From an uncultured Rhodospirillales bacterium (GTDB taxonomy: Bacteria > Pseudomonadota > Alphaproteobacteria > Acetobacterales > Acetobacteraceae): a DNA stretch of 43,424 nt. Where the stretch lies: positions 1-43,424 of the forward strand of contig CAIRTN010000353.1 of NCBI GenBank assembly GCA_903881515.1, in the 5' to 3' direction. The notes under the pieces are model-generated. The model saw only the letters and a program-made list of their open reading frames with translations, did not search any database and was not told the origin of the DNA. The position numbers and the translations under genes are program-made. How positions within the stretch are numbered: position 1 is the stretch's first letter; every line of letters begins with the position of its first letter. Positions 34,009 through 43,424 of this stretch are shown here, in pieces.

Positions 34009-34920
34009 CTATCCGGCTGCTGCAAGCAACGGCGCCAGCGAGCGATATTCCGCCGCACGCGGTGTATTGGGGCGCCAGGCGAAGCCTAGGGTGCGCGAGG
34101 CCCCTTCCCCACCGATCGGCCGCAACGCCAGATTCGTTCCCGCGGTGACCCCGGCATCGATGGCAATCCGCGGCAGCAGCGTTACGCCAAGCCCGCCAGC
34201 GGCCATCTGCGCCAGGGTGTGCAGCGAGGTGGCGGCAAAATCGTCCAGTCCACCCGGCGGCGACTCGCCACGCGCCAGGCCACAGGCGCTCAGCGCCTGA
34301 TCGCGTAGGCAGTGCCCGTCCTCCAGCAACAATAGTTTCTGCATGGCCAGGGTTGCCGGGGGAATAATGTCGAGCAGCGCCAACGGATGATCCTGCGGCA
34401 TCGCCGCAAAGAACGGGTCGCGTGTGACGGCAAACGTGTCGGCACCCGCGCAGGTGCACGGCAGTGCCAACAGGATCAGGTCCAACTTCCCATCCAGCAG
34501 TTGCGCGGTGATGCGGTCGGTCAGGTCTTCGCGGATGAATAGCCGAAGATCGGGAAACGCTTCGCGCAAGGCCGGCATCAGCCGGGGCAGCAGGAACGGG
34601 CCAATGGTCGGGATCACACCCAGCCGCAGCGGGCCAGTCAAAGTCGCGCGGGCGGCATTGGCGGCCTCGGGGATCGCCGTCAACGCCATCAACGCGGTTC
34701 GGGCTCGCCCGACGAGGTCGAGTCCAAGCGGGGTGAACACCACCCGCTTGCCGGCCGCACGGTCGAGAATCCGCGCATCAAGCAGGCGCTCAAGCGCCAG
34801 TAGGCCGGCCGACAATGTGGATTGCGTCACCGCGCAGGCATCGGCCGCGCGGCCGAAATGGCCGTGTTCGGCCAGGGCGAGCAGGAAACGCAGCTGTTGC
34901 GGCGATGGCAGGGCGATCAT
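34009..34920 (-). CDS. oxyR: hydrogen peroxide-sensing LysR-type regulator OxyR
   Basis: A 303-residue LysR-type activator. The winged helix-turn-helix is at about 5-65 (FLLALAEHGHFGRAADACAVTQSTLSAG). The redox pair is conserved as Cys204 and Cys213 in DGHCLRDQALSACG, with the same 9-residue spacing as E. coli Cys199/Cys208, so it should respond to peroxide by disulfide formation. It is divergent from ahpC with 138 bases between, where an AT-rich double ATCGAT dyad (34942-34956) is a likely shared operator. Confidence 0.95.
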   Translation of the reverse strand: MIALPSPQQLRFLLALAEHGHFGRAADACAVTQSTLSAGLLALERLLDARILDRAAGKRVVFTPLGLDLVGRARTALMALTAIPEAANAARATLTGPLRLGVIPTIGPFLLPRLMPALREAFPDLRLFIREDLTDRITAQLLDGKLDLILLALPCTCAGADTFAVTRDPFFAAMPQDHPLALLDIIPPATLAMQKLLLLEDGHCLRDQALSACGLARGESPPGGLDDFAATSLHTLAQMAAGGLGVTLLPRIAIDAGVTAGTNLALRPIGGEGASRTLGFAWRPNTPRAAEYRSLAPLLAAAG

Positions 34921-34941
34921 TCTGTCAGACTATCCAAAATG

Positions 34942-34956
34942 ATCGATTTTATCGAT
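34942..34956. promoter_or_regulatory. candidate OxyR binding site
   Basis: ATCGAT-TTT-ATCGAT in a strongly AT-rich stretch (about 34931-34979) between oxyR and ahpC, 22 bases upstream of the oxyR start. Similar ATCGAT-type dyads occur in front of OxyR-controlled genes in other alphaproteobacteria, as I recall; the assignment rests mainly on position. Confidence 0.55.
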
Positions 34957-35058
34957 TAAAATATAGAAATTTATTAATTGGACTGTTTTGCCGCAACGCA
35001 GCAATACCCCGGCAGCCGAGGCGCCCGCCCCGGCGCCCATGCAGGAGACCGAGCGCAC

Positions 35059-35613
<555 letters not shown>

Positions 35614-35618
35614 CCTGC

Positions 35619-35647
35619 TGCCGCCCTCCGGGGTCCGGGGGGCGGCA
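35619..35647 (+). promoter_or_regulatory. intercistronic hairpin between ahpC and ahpD
   Basis: A 13-base GC-rich stem (TGCCGCCCTCCGG with one G-T wobble) and a 3-base loop, starting 5 bases after the ahpC stop. No T-run follows, so it more likely protects ahpC mRNA or partly attenuates ahpD than terminates fully. Confidence 0.55.
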
Positions 35648-35668
35648 CACACTCTTAAGGATACCACG

Positions 35669-36199
35669 ATGTCGATCGAGACCTTGAAGGCAGCCCTGCC
35701 GGACTATGCCAAGGACATCAAACTGAACCTGGGTTCGCTGGCCAACGAGACATTACTGACCCCGCAGCAACTGGCCGGCACCTTCGTCGCCAGCGCACTG
35801 GCCTCGCGCAACGCCGCAGTGACGGCGGCGATCATGGCCGAATTCGGCACCAAGCTCTCGGCCGAGGCGCTCAACGCCGCGAAGGCGGCGGCTGCGGTGA
35901 TGGCGATGAACAACGTCTACTACCGCTTCGTGCATCTGGTCGGCGGCGAATACGCCACCATGCCGGCACGGCTGCGGATGAACGTGATCGGCCGTCCGGG
36001 TGTGGAGAAAGCGGATTTCGAGCTGTGGTCGCTGGCGGTTTCGGCGGTGAACGGCTGCGGCATGTGCATGGAAAGCCATGAAAAGGCGGTGCACGAGGCC
36101 GGGCTGACCCGCGAGCAGGTACAGGCCTCGGTGCGGATCGCCGCGGTGGTGCATGCGGTGGCTGCAGTGCTCGACGGCGAGGCCGCACTGGCCGCGTGA
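35669..36199 (+). CDS. ahpD: alkylhydroperoxidase AhpD
   Basis: A 176-residue CMD-fold thiol peroxidase and AhpC-reducing partner. The proton-relay and redox residues sit where they do in Mycobacterium tuberculosis AhpD: Glu118, Cys130, Cys133 and His137 within [14 protein letters not shown]. Together with AhpC it makes an NADH-linked peroxidase when supplied with lipoyl-carrying partners, which are not in this window. It starts 55 bases after ahpC across a hairpin. Confidence 0.96.
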   Translation: MSIETLKAALPDYAKDIKLNLGSLANETLLTPQQLAGTFVASALASRNAAVTAAIMAEFGTKLSAEALNAAKAAAAVMAMNNVYYRFVHLVGGEYATMPARLRMNVIGRPGVEKADFELWSLAVSAVNGCGMCMESHEKAVHEAGLTREQVQASVRIAAVVHAVAAVLDGEAALAA

Positions 36200-36257
36200 A
36201 CTTCAGGCTTCATTAACCAGCGCGACGGATGATGCGGGCTCACCGTTTGGGACTCGC

Positions 36258-37880
36258 ATGTCCGTCATAGCTGCCTCACCGCCCGCTGCTGAGCCGTCCG
36301 GCCGGGACAGGTTCCTCGCATTTGCCTTTGCGGCCGCCGAGATGCTGGTGGAGACCGGTCCGGACGGGGTGATCTGCTTCGCCGCCGGTGCCTTCCGCCT
36401 GCGCTTCGGCATCGACGGCGGCTCCTTTGTCGGCCGCCATATCGCCTGCCTGGTGGCGCCGGGCGATCAGACCGGCTTCGCGATGGCCATGTCGGCGCTG
36501 CATCTGCGCGGCCGGATTGCGCCGGTTGTGCTGCGCACCGCCGATACGGCGCAGACACCTTCCACCTTCGCGGCGATGCTGATGCCCGGCCCGCCGGCGC
36601 GCATTTGCTTCACCTTGGGCCTGGTGCCGATCGCACAGCCGGAACAGCCGAACGGGGCGCCGCCTGTGCAGGACGGCAACCGGTTTGGCCGCGAGGCAGA
36701 GGCGTTGCTGCGCGCGGGAACGCCGGGCACGCTGGGCTTGCTGGAATTCAAAGGCTGGGCGGCGGCGCGCGAGCGCATGTCGCCGGACGTGCACCGGGCG
36801 CTGCGCGCCAGCATCGCCGAGATCCTGGGTGCAAGTGTGCCAGGGGCGATCACCGGGGAAATCAGCGAAGGCCGGTTCGGCGTAATCGCGCCGCGTGACG
36901 GAGATATCAATGCGATGGTGGTGGAATTGGAAAAACTGCTGCGTACCACCTCGGCCGGGCGCAGCGCGCGCATCGAGCGCACCGGGGTAAAACTGGAGGC
37001 GGGCGGGCTGGCAGCTCCGCAAGCAGCACGGGCCCTGCGCTACGCGCTCTCGCGCTTTGCCGATGGCGGAACCGAGGCGGCCGCAGCCAGCGGTGTCAGC
37101 GGCGGGCTCGCCGGTATTATCGCGCAGGCCGATCTGCGGGCGCAGAGCATGCGCGAGGCGTTGGAGAACCGGCGCTTCCGGCTACATTTTCAACCTGTGG
37201 TGCGGATGACCGATCGCAGCGTGCATCACTACGAAGCCCTGCTGCGGCCGATCCCGACTCCGGGCAACCCGGCGCAGACAACGCAAGATTTCGTCACCTT
37301 CGCCGAGGCGGTGGGGCTGTCGGAAACACTGGACTGGGCGGTGCTGGAGGAAGCGCTGGACGCGCTGCGGGCCGTGCCGGCGACGGTGGTGGCGGTGAAT
37401 GTCTCCGGCCTATCGATGCAGAGCGTGGCGTTCCGCCAGCGGGTGCTGGCGCGGGTGACCGAGTTGCAGCCGCTGCTGGCACGCAAGGGGCACGGCCGGC
37501 TGATGGTGGAGCTGACCGAAACCGCTGAGATTGAGGATATGGCCGGGGCCGCAGCGAGCATCGCGCAACTGCGGGCGATCGGCGTCCCAGTGTGCCTGGA
37601 CGATTTCGGCGCCGGTGCGGCGGCGTTCCGCTACCTGAAGGAATTCCAGGTCGACTACGTGAAGATCGACGGCGGCTATGTGCGTGCGGCATTGGGCAGT
37701 GCGCGCGAGCGGGGGTTCGTGTCCTCGATGGTGGAACTGGCGCATTCGGTGAACGCGGTGGTGGTTGCCGAGATGATCGAGACCGAGGAACAGGCGGCGC
37801 TGATGCGCGCGCTGGGTGTCGAGTTGGGTCAAGGCTGGCTGTTCGGGCGGCCGGGCGTGCTGCCGGGCCCGCGGCGGTAG
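36258..37880 (+). CDS. EAL-domain protein (cyclic-di-GMP phosphodiesterase) with degenerate N-terminal domains
   Basis: A 540-residue soluble signalling protein. Residues about 20-130 look PAS-like (MLVETGPDGVICFAAGAFRL), and about 140-275 resemble a GGDEF fold without the GGDEF motif. The EAL domain spans about 295-535. EAL-type residues are present: EALLR 326-330, NVSG 381-384, ELTET, LDDFGAG 447-453, DYVKIDG (Lys469) and EMIET (505-509). It should be able to hydrolyse c-di-GMP, with the degenerate domain as a possible sensor. ATG 36258 is chosen; no strong ribosome-binding site is seen. It follows ahpD by 58 bases on the same strand. Confidence 0.87.
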   Translation: MSVIAASPPAAEPSGRDRFLAFAFAAAEMLVETGPDGVICFAAGAFRLRFGIDGGSFVGRHIACLVAPGDQTGFAMAMSALHLRGRIAPVVLRTADTAQTPSTFAAMLMPGPPARICFTLGLVPIAQPEQPNGAPPVQDGNRFGREAEALLRAGTPGTLGLLEFKGWAAARERMSPDVHRALRASIAEILGASVPGAITGEISEGRFGVIAPRDGDINAMVVELEKLLRTTSAGRSARIERTGVKLEAGGLAAPQAARALRYALSRFADGGTEAAAASGVSGGLAGIIAQADLRAQSMREALENRRFRLHFQPVVRMTDRSVHHYEALLRPIPTPGNPAQTTQDFVTFAEAVGLSETLDWAVLEEALDALRAVPATVVAVNVSGLSMQSVAFRQRVLARVTELQPLLARKGHGRLMVELTETAEIEDMAGAAASIAQLRAIGVPVCLDDFGAGAAAFRYLKEFQVDYVKIDGGYVRAALGSARERGFVSSMVELAHSVNAVVVAEMIETEEQAALMRALGVELGQGWLFGRPGVLPGPRR

Positions 37881-37964
37881 CGGAAAAGCATATGGCTTAT
37901 CGCTGAGACCGCGCGATACTCGGGGTATCTGGGCCGCGGCCCTTTGCTTGTCCGGGAGATCCTG

Positions 37965-39695
37965 ATGCGCGGTTTCGGCCAGTCCCTGCGTGACGCCTGG
38001 CGTCTTGCCCTACCCTATTTCGTCTCCGAGGAGCGCTGGTCGGCGCGCGGGCTGTTTGCCATCGTGCTGTCGATGCGGCTGGTGATGGTGGCGATGGGCG
38101 TACTGCTCAGCTACTGGAACCGTGCCTTCTTCAATGCGCTGCAGGAGAAGGACTGGGACAGCTTCATCTCGCTGCTGTTCAGCTACAAGCTGACGCCAGG
38201 CGGCGTGCTGCCGGGATTTGTGTTCGTCGCAGCGCTGTTCGTGATCGTGGCGATCTACCGGTTATACCTGAACCAGTGGCTCACCATTCGCTGGCGGCGA
38301 TGGATGACCGAGCGGTTGATGGCACAGTGGCTGAGTGGGCAGGCCTATTGGCGGATCGGCCTGGCCGCGGATACCGCGCGGGCCTATGGCACCGACAACC
38401 CGGACCAGCGCATCGCCGAGGATGTGCGCGATTTCATCGACGATACTCTGAGCCTCGGCATCGGGCTGGTTTCGGCCGTGGTCTCGTTGGTGAGCTATGT
38501 CGCCATTCTGTGGTCGCTGTCCGGTGCGCTGGAGGTGTTTGGCGTCTCGGTGCCGGGATACATGGTGTGGGTGGCGGTGGCCTACGCGGTGGTGGGCACA
38601 TGGTTGACGCATCTGGTGGGACGCAAGCTGGTGCCGCTCCGCTTCCAGAAGCAGCGGGTGGAAGCGGATTTCCGCTTTGCCCTGGCTCGCATCCGGGAAA
38701 ACCTGGAGGGGATCGCACTGTCGCGCGGCGAGGCGCAGGAGCGGGCCAATCTGACGACGCGATTCCGGGCGCTGATCGGCAATTGGCGTGAAATCATGGA
38801 GCGGACGAAGAAGCTGACCACGCTGACGGCAGCGTATGATCAGGCTTCGGTGGTGTTTCCAATCGTGGTGGCGGCCCCTCGGTATTTCTCCGGCGCTCTG
38901 CCGCTCGGAGGGTTAACGCAAACCTCCGGCGCGTTCGGGCAGGTCGAGGGCGCGCTGAGCTGGTTCGTGCACGCCTATTCCAGCCTAGCCGGCTGGCGGG
39001 CAACGGTAGACCGGCTGGCGGCATTCCAGCGCGCAATCGAGGCCGCGCAGGCGCATAACGGCGGGGTGCGACTGCATCCGGCGGAGTTCGTGGAACTGGA
39101 GAAAGTCAGCCTGTCGCTGCCGGGCGGGCAGGCGTTGCTGAGCGACGCGTCGCTGCGCTTGGAGCCGCACCAGTCCGTGGTAGTCACCGGCCGGTCTGGA
39201 ACAGGCAAATCGACCCTGTTTCGGGCCCTGGCCGGAATCTGGCCGTTCGGCGGCGGCGATGTCTCGCGACCACCGGATGCGCTGTTCCTGCCGCAACGGC
39301 CCTATCTGCCTCTCGGCACCTTGCGGCAGGCGGTCTGCTATCCCGCGGCCCCCGAGGCACACCCGGATGGCGAGGTGCGCACCATGCTCGAGGAGGTCGG
39401 GCTCGGGCATCTGATGGACCGGCTGGACCAGGACGAGCCCTGGTCGCAGCGGCTATCGGGCGGCGAGCAGCAGCGGCTGGCGATCGCGCGTGCGCTGCTG
39501 GCCCGGCCGTCCTGGCTGTTCATGGACGAGGCGACGGCGAGCCTGGACGCGGAGGGCGAGGCTGAACTCTACGACCTGCTGCGCCGGCGGCTGCCCGAGA
39601 CAACACTCGTTTCCATCGCCCATCGTGCCTCGGTAGCCGCGATGCACGAGCGCCAGCTGGTGTTGGCCGGCGGCTATTTAAGGGACAAGATGTAG
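37965..39695 (+). CDS. ABC transporter permease/ATPase of the YddA/BacA (SbmA-like) family
   Basis: A 576-residue half-transporter with the membrane domain first (ABC_membrane_2 type, about 1-350), then the ATPase. The motif VLLSYWNRAFFNALQEKDWDSF (about 47-68) is the mark of the SbmA/BacA/YddA family, which handles peptides, bleomycin or cobalamin-like compounds. Walker A is GRSGTGKST (409-417), the signature LSGGE 497-501, Walker B WLFMDE 517-522 and the switch His in SIAHR. ATG 37965 has GGGAG 6 bases upstream. Its 3' end overlaps the convergent cytochrome c gene by 22 bases. The direction and substrate are not determined by sequence. Confidence 0.88.
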   Translation: MRGFGQSLRDAWRLALPYFVSEERWSARGLFAIVLSMRLVMVAMGVLLSYWNRAFFNALQEKDWDSFISLLFSYKLTPGGVLPGFVFVAALFVIVAIYRLYLNQWLTIRWRRWMTERLMAQWLSGQAYWRIGLAADTARAYGTDNPDQRIAEDVRDFIDDTLSLGIGLVSAVVSLVSYVAILWSLSGALEVFGVSVPGYMVWVAVAYAVVGTWLTHLVGRKLVPLRFQKQRVEADFRFALARIRENLEGIALSRGEAQERANLTTRFRALIGNWREIMERTKKLTTLTAAYDQASVVFPIVVAAPRYFSGALPLGGLTQTSGAFGQVEGALSWFVHAYSSLAGWRATVDRLAAFQRAIEAAQAHNGGVRLHPAEFVELEKVSLSLPGGQALLSDASLRLEPHQSVVVTGRSGTGKSTLFRALAGIWPFGGGDVSRPPDALFLPQRPYLPLGTLRQAVCYPAAPEAHPDGEVRTMLEEVGLGHLMDRLDQDEPWSQRLSGGEQQRLAIARALLARPSWLFMDEATASLDAEGEAELYDLLRRRLPETTLVSIAHRASVAAMHERQLVLAGGYLRDKM

Positions 39696-39973
39696 GCGAC
39701 CAGCGGATTGATATTAGCGTCCGACAGCTCGAAATTCGGCATCCGCCCGTGCGGCTGGCGCAGGAAGCCGCGCAACCGGTCCGCCGTGGTGGTCGGTCGG
39801 CGGGCGATCTCGGGGAAACCAGGGATGGTGTCCTTTGTGGGCGCCGTGGCGGAGACCTGATGGCAGGAACTGCACCAAGTCTGCGCGATCTCCCCACCGC
39901 GGGCAATCTCGGGCGATTGCGCGCCAGCGGCGGCGGGCAGCAGGATTGCGGCGGCGAGCAGCAGGTTTCTCAT
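39674..39973 (-). CDS. small class I cytochrome c
   Basis: A 99-residue periplasmic mono-heme cytochrome. The signal peptide [20 protein letters not shown] ends near residue 19. The heme site is Cys34-x-x-Cys37-His38, with Met78 in [11 protein letters not shown] as likely sixth ligand and a final VAYILSL helix typical of cytochrome c551-like folds. The ATG overlaps the ftsH stop (ATGA), so it is co-translated with the protease gene, an unusual pairing. It converges with the YddA-like gene, overlapping by 22 bases. Confidence 0.9.
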   Translation of the reverse strand: MRNLLLAAAILLPAAAGAQSPEIARGGEIAQTWCSSCHQVSATAPTKDTIPGFPEIARRPTTTADRLRGFLRQPHGRMPNFELSDANINPLVAYILSLK

Positions 39974-41844
39974 GGAGTCTCCGGGGCTGAAGGGATCAGG
40001 TGTGCGGCAATGGGGGCGAGTTCCTCGGGCCCGAGGGTCTCGTGCGCCAGTAAGTCGGCCGCGGTGCTGTCTAGCAAAGCGCGGTTGGCCGTCAGAATGG
40101 ACACCGCTCGTTTAAAGGCATGGTCAATCAGGCTGCGCACCGCGGCGTCGATCGCATCGGCGGTCTGCTCGCCGTAATGTCGCTGCGACCAGTCGCCCCC
40201 AGGTGTCTCCATCACATGCTGGCTCTGCGTCTCGTAAGCAACCTGGCCAAGGCCGGCATCCATGCCAAACCGTACCACCATGTTGCGCGCAATGTCGGTA
40301 GCCTTGGCGAGATCGTCGCCCGCGCCGGTGGAAATGTCCGGAAACACCAAACTCTCGGCCGCACGCCCGGCCAGCAGCACGGTCATCCGGTCCACCAGTT
40401 CGCGCCGATCCATCAGGAACCGATCCTCCAGCGGCCGCTGCATGGTGTAACCCAGCGCAGCGATCCCACGCGGAATGATCGAGACCTTCTGCACCGGGTC
40501 CGACCCCGGCAACGCCATCGCCACCAGCGCATGGCCCATCTCGTGATGCGCAACGATGCCACGCTCATGCGCGTTCAGCACCCGGCTGCGCTTCTCCAAT
40601 CCCGCGACGATGCGTTCAACAGCCTGGGTAAAGTCCTCCAGCGTCACGTTCTCGCCGCCCCGGCGAGTGGCAAGCAAAGCAGCCTCATTAACCAGATTCG
40701 CAAGATCGGCGCCGGAAAACCCAGGCGTCAGCGCTGCCACCGCATCCAGCGCCACCTCAGGGGCAATGCTGATCTTGCGAACATGCACCCGCAGAATGTC
40801 GATGCGCCCGGACTTGTCCGGCCGGTCAACCAGCACCTGTCTATCGAAGCGGCCAGCCCGCAGCAAGGCAGGGTCCAAAATCTCCGGCCGATTGGTCGCC
40901 GCCAGCAGCACCACCCCAGATTCGGTATCAAACCCGTCCATCTCGCTCAGCAACTGGTTGAGCGTCTGCTCCTTCTCGTCATGCCCCCCGCCACCGAGCG
41001 CCGAACTGCCACGGGCCCGGCCCAGCGCGTCCAACTCGTCGATAAACACAATGCAAGGCGCGCTCTGCCGCGCCTGCACGAACAGGTCGCGCACCCGCGC
41101 CGCACCAACACCAACAAACATCTCGACAAATTCAGACCCGGAAATCGAAAAGAACGGCACCCCGGCCTCGCCGGCGACCGCGCGGGCCAGCAAGGTCTTG
41201 CCAGTGCCGGGCGGCCCAACCAACAGCACCCCCTTCGGCATCCGCGCGCCAAGCCGCCCATGCGCGGCAGGATCTTTCAGGAACGAGACAACCTCGGCCA
41301 GTTCGGCCTTCGCCTCGTCAACCCCGGCAACGTCCGCGAACGTCACCTTGATATCCTTCTCAACAAACACCTTGGCGCGGCTTTTGCCGATCGACATCAG
41401 CCCGCCAACGCCTCCCTGCCCCGCCATCGGGCGGATCAGCACGAACCAGATCAGCAGAAACCCCAGCGACGGCAACAGCCAGCCGATGGCCGAGGCCAGC
41501 AGCCCCGGCGCCGGTTCGCCCGCAAATGCCACCTTAAGCCCGCTCAGCTTGTCAGCGATGTCGCCGGGCACCCGGACGGTCGCAAACCGCGCCGGTTCGC
41601 CTGATTTGGCGTCCTTCAGCGTCCCGGTAATCTGCGTCGGGCCAACAACTAGGTCATCAAGCTTGCCGTGATCAAGCAACTCGACAAACTCGCTGTAGCG
41701 CAGGGTCTTGGTCTGGCTGGAGGCAACAAAGTAATCCTGCACCAGCATGATGCCGAACACCGCGGCGATGATGTACCAGAAATTGATGTGGTGCTCGCGC
41801 TTGATCTCCAACATGCGTCTCCATCGCCCGGCGGGCTTCTTCAT
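39970..41844 (-). CDS. ftsH: ATP-dependent zinc metalloprotease FtsH
   Basis: A membrane-bound AAA+ protease of 624 residues that degrades membrane and regulatory proteins. There are two N-terminal membrane spans (about 21-38 and 117-137) around a periplasmic domain. The AAA module has Walker A GPPGTGKT (210-217), Walker B CIVFIDE (264-270) and an arginine-finger region [20 protein letters not shown]. The zinc site HEMGH is at 434-438, with Asp510 as third ligand. ATG 41842-41844 has GAGG upstream; ATG 41812-41814 ([14 protein letters not shown]) with GGAG is an equally good start, 10 residues shorter. The divergent N-terminal region suggests an accessory copy besides the housekeeping FtsH, but the other copy is not in the window. 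Confidence 0.92.
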   Translation of the reverse strand: MKKPAGRWRRMLEIKREHHINFWYIIAAVFGIMLVQDYFVASSQTKTLRYSEFVELLDHGKLDDLVVGPTQITGTLKDAKSGEPARFATVRVPGDIADKLSGLKVAFAGEPAPGLLASAIGWLLPSLGFLLIWFVLIRPMAGQGGVGGLMSIGKSRAKVFVEKDIKVTFADVAGVDEAKAELAEVVSFLKDPAAHGRLGARMPKGVLLVGPPGTGKTLLARAVAGEAGVPFFSISGSEFVEMFVGVGAARVRDLFVQARQSAPCIVFIDELDALGRARGSSALGGGGHDEKEQTLNQLLSEMDGFDTESGVVLLAATNRPEILDPALLRAGRFDRQVLVDRPDKSGRIDILRVHVRKISIAPEVALDAVAALTPGFSGADLANLVNEAALLATRRGGENVTLEDFTQAVERIVAGLEKRSRVLNAHERGIVAHHEMGHALVAMALPGSDPVQKVSIIPRGIAALGYTMQRPLEDRFLMDRRELVDRMTVLLAGRAAESLVFPDISTGAGDDLAKATDIARNMVVRFGMDAGLGQVAYETQSQHVMETPGGDWSQRHYGEQTADAIDAAVRSLIDHAFKRAVSILTANRALLDSTAADLLAHETLGPEELAPIAAHLIPSAPETP

Positions 41845-41936
41845 AGCGCCTCGCGCCGGCTTCGGGAAATGCGGCTTCTGCTCACGCCGACCCTCTCCTC
41901 CGTAATCCCCGCTTAAAACCCCGAGACCCGCGCCGC

Positions 41937-42728
41937 CTAACTATCCGCGCTCTGCGGGCTCCAAAGCCCGCCATCCCGCACCAGCCCAATCTGGTACGTA
42001 TACAGATCCGGCCGATACAGGCTGTCGATCGCCTCGATCACCCGCCCCTCCGCATTGAACACCTGTCGGCGCACCCACAGCAGCGCCGCCCCGATCTCCA
42101 CCTGTAACCGAGGCGCCACCGTCGCGTCGGCCAGAATCGCCGAGATCGTCTGCTCCGCCCGCGCGATCCGCTCATGCTGCTCCAGCAAGGCCAACAGCGG
42201 CTTCTCCGCCATGTCGTCCCGCCCGAACCGCCGCCCGACATCCTCCGGCACCCAGGTCGTCAGGTGCGAGAACGGCACCCCCTCCGTGCTGCGCACCCGC
42301 ACCGCCCGCAGCACGCTCGCCCCCGGCACCACCCCCAGCAACCCCGCCACCTCCGCCGTCGCCGGCACATAATCGAACTCCAGCAGCCGCACCTGGGTGC
42401 GCAGCCCCATCGTCAACAAATTCTCCAGCAGCCCGCGCAGATTGTCCCGCTGTGGCGCCGCCGCCCCCGGCGCCCGCGCATAGGTCCCCGCCCCCCGCTT
42501 GCGCCGGATCAGCCCGTCCCGCTCCAGCATCTCCAGCGCCCGGCGCACGGTGATCCGGCTCACCCGGAAATCGGCGGCAAACTCGTGCTCCCCCGGCATC
42601 TTTACCGCCGGATCGAACCGCCCTTCCTCCACCTGCTGGCGCAGCACCAGATACACCCGGTGGTACAGCGGCAACGGCAGGCCTGCCTCGTCCATCCGCG
42701 CAGCACTCCTAGGTTCCGCCTCCTCCAT
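41937..42728 (-). CDS. GntR family regulator with UTRA domain (HutC subfamily)
   Basis: A 263-residue transcription factor. The winged helix is at about 15-80 ([16 protein letters not shown], then [20 protein letters not shown]). The UTRA effector domain follows, ending with [19 protein letters not shown] use ATG 42726-42728, with GGGGGAG 7 bases upstream; ATG 42693-42695 with AGGAG is an alternative, and the open frame to 43379 is antisense to the next gene. It is divergent from the isocitrate lyase family gene, which it probably controls, with an 87-base gap containing a 5-base dyad. Confidence 0.9.
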   Translation of the reverse strand: MEEAEPRSAARMDEAGLPLPLYHRVYLVLRQQVEEGRFDPAVKMPGEHEFAADFRVSRITVRRALEMLERDGLIRRKRGAGTYARAPGAAAPQRDNLRGLLENLLTMGLRTQVRLLEFDYVPATAEVAGLLGVVPGASVLRAVRVRSTEGVPFSHLTTWVPEDVGRRFGRDDMAEKPLLALLEQHERIARAEQTISAILADATVAPRLQVEIGAALLWVRRQVFNAEGRVIEAIDSLYRPDLYTYQIGLVRDGGLWSPQSADS

Positions 42729-42760
42729 GCCCGCTCCCCCCTCCCGCATCAAGCTCCGGA

Positions 42761-42801
42761 TTGACAGCCCAGCGCTAAGGTTGTCTTTCACATAGAACAA
42801 C
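42761..42801 (+). promoter_or_regulatory. candidate promoter/operator region of the lyase gene
   Basis: TTGACA (42761-42766) matches a -35 box. Downstream, GTTGT (42780-42784) and ACAAC (42797-42801) form a dyad with a 12-base spacer that could bind the divergent GntR regulator. No clear -10 is seen at the standard distance. Confidence 0.35.
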
Positions 42802-42815
42802 TGGGGTAGGACATC

Positions 42816-43424
42816 ATGCACGCACTCAAAACCCGCCTCGCCGGCCCGACCCCGCTTCTGGCCCCCGGCGTCTATGATCCGCTCACCGCCGCCATGGCCG
42901 AGGAAGCCGGTTTCGAGGCCGCCTACCTCTCCGGCGCCCAGATCGCCTACACCAGCCTCGGCGCCCCCGATCTCGGCATCGTCTCGATGACCGAAGTCGC
43001 CAACGTCATCTCCCGCATCCGCGAACGCACCGCCATCCCCCTGATCGTCGATGCCGACACCGGCTTCGGCAACGCGCTCAATGTCCAGCGCACCGTCAAG
43101 GTGTTCGAACGCGCCGGCGCCGACGTGATCCAGCTCGAAGACCAGACCTTCCCCAAGCGCTGCGGCCATCTCGCCGACAAAAAGCTGATCCGCTCCGCCG
43201 AAATGGCCGGCAAGATCCGCGCCGCCTGCGACACGCGACAGAACGCCCTGATCATGGCCCGCACCGACGCCATCGCCGTCGAAGGCTTCGACGCAGCCCT
43301 CGACCGCGCCCAGGCCTATCTCGAAGCCGGCGCCGACATCCTGTTCATCGAGGCCCCGGAAAACCTCGATCAGATGCACGCCCTCTGCGGCCGCTTCGCC
43401 TCGCGCGTCCCCTGGCTCGCCAAC
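42816..43424 (+). CDS. isocitrate lyase/PEP mutase family enzyme (3' end outside window)
   Basis: A TIM-barrel lyase of the isocitrate lyase/phosphoenolpyruvate mutase superfamily, related to 2-methylisocitrate lyase, oxaloacetate decarboxylase and carboxyphosphonoenolpyruvate mutase. 203 codons are visible. The catalytic loop KRCGH (114-118) is the form found in lyases, the Mg-binding DADTGFG is at 79-85 (Asp79, Asp81), and Glu108 is in QLEDQ. ATG 42816 follows GGGGTAGG. It is divergent from the GntR regulator. The substrate cannot be assigned without the rest of the gene and its neighbours. Confidence 0.9.
   Translation, partial: MHALKTRLAGPTPLLAPGVYDPLTAAMAEEAGFEAAYLSGAQIAYTSLGAPDLGIVSMTEVANVISRIRERTAIPLIVDADTGFGNALNVQRTVKVFERAGADVIQLEDQTFPKRCGHLADKKLIRSAEMAGKIRAACDTRQNALIMARTDAIAVEGFDAALDRAQAYLEAGADILFIEAPENLDQMHALCGRFASRVPWLAN

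Noticed and set aside
40120-41604. 494-codon plus-strand open frame opposite ftsH
   Set aside because: Its translation is the low-complexity Arg/Gln/His-rich type seen in antisense frames.
42729-43379. N-terminal extension of the GntR frame
   Set aside because: It is opposite the lyase gene and precedes a normal GntR start with a ribosome-binding site at 42728.

Overview
The window reads as chromosomal DNA of a high-GC alphaproteobacterium, most likely Acetobacteraceae or a relative in Rhodospirillales. This is inferred from the gene order trpG-trpD-trpC-moaC-moeA-lexA, an alphaproteobacterial SOS box (two direct GAAC half-sites 7 bases apart) in front of lexA, and the OxyR/AhpC/AhpD arrangement. 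I found no rRNA, tRNA, CRISPR array, transposase or phage gene. Genes are tightly packed and no stretch over 300 bases lacks one.

Layout. (1) 1-5925, minus strand: a beta-ketoadipate (protocatechuate) operon, pcaDC fusion-pcaH-pcaG-pcaB, followed by a UgpC/MalK-type ABC ATPase and an Ldh/malate-dehydrogenase-type oxidoreductase cut by the window edge. Two perfect inverted repeats lie just upstream of pcaDC. (2) 6024-9275, minus: a DUF6875-like protein, an FGGY sugar kinase and a divergent polysaccharide deacetylase. (3) 9423-14298, plus: trpGDC, moaC, moeA, lexA. (4) 14255-17398, minus: Hsp70-like ATPase, YraN, a small secreted protein and a GT87-type membrane glycosyltransferase, translationally coupled at two junctions. 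(5) 17559-21319: a DUF1003-type membrane protein and, converging on it, a 1069-residue protein made of four copies of a roughly 270-residue unit that I do not recognise. (6) 21433-33606: a peptide uptake and processing locus. One DppBCDF transporter and an AI-2E-type permease sit between two paralogous family-5 binding proteins. Divergent from these are a gamma-glutamyltransferase-like Ntn hydrolase, a DUF2161 protein and an MlrC-type M81 metallopeptidase. (7) 33714-36199: a small membrane protein, then oxyR divergent from ahpC-ahpD. (8) 36258-41844: an EAL-domain protein, a YddA/BacA-type ABC exporter, a small cytochrome c and an FtsH protease. (9) 41937-43424: a GntR/UTRA regulator divergent from an isocitrate lyase/PEP mutase family enzyme cut by the right edge.

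Working together: the pca genes carry protocatechuate to 3-oxoadipate. The peptide locus would import peptides through either of two binding proteins and could cleave unusual bonds with the GGT-like and MlrC-like enzymes. OxyR probably controls the AhpC/AhpD peroxide defence. LexA carries its own SOS operator.

The best candidates for something undescribed are the four-repeat protein at 18110-21319, whose four units each keep the same four histidines, and the peptide locus, whose GGT homologue lacks the residues that normally grip the gamma-glutamyl group.
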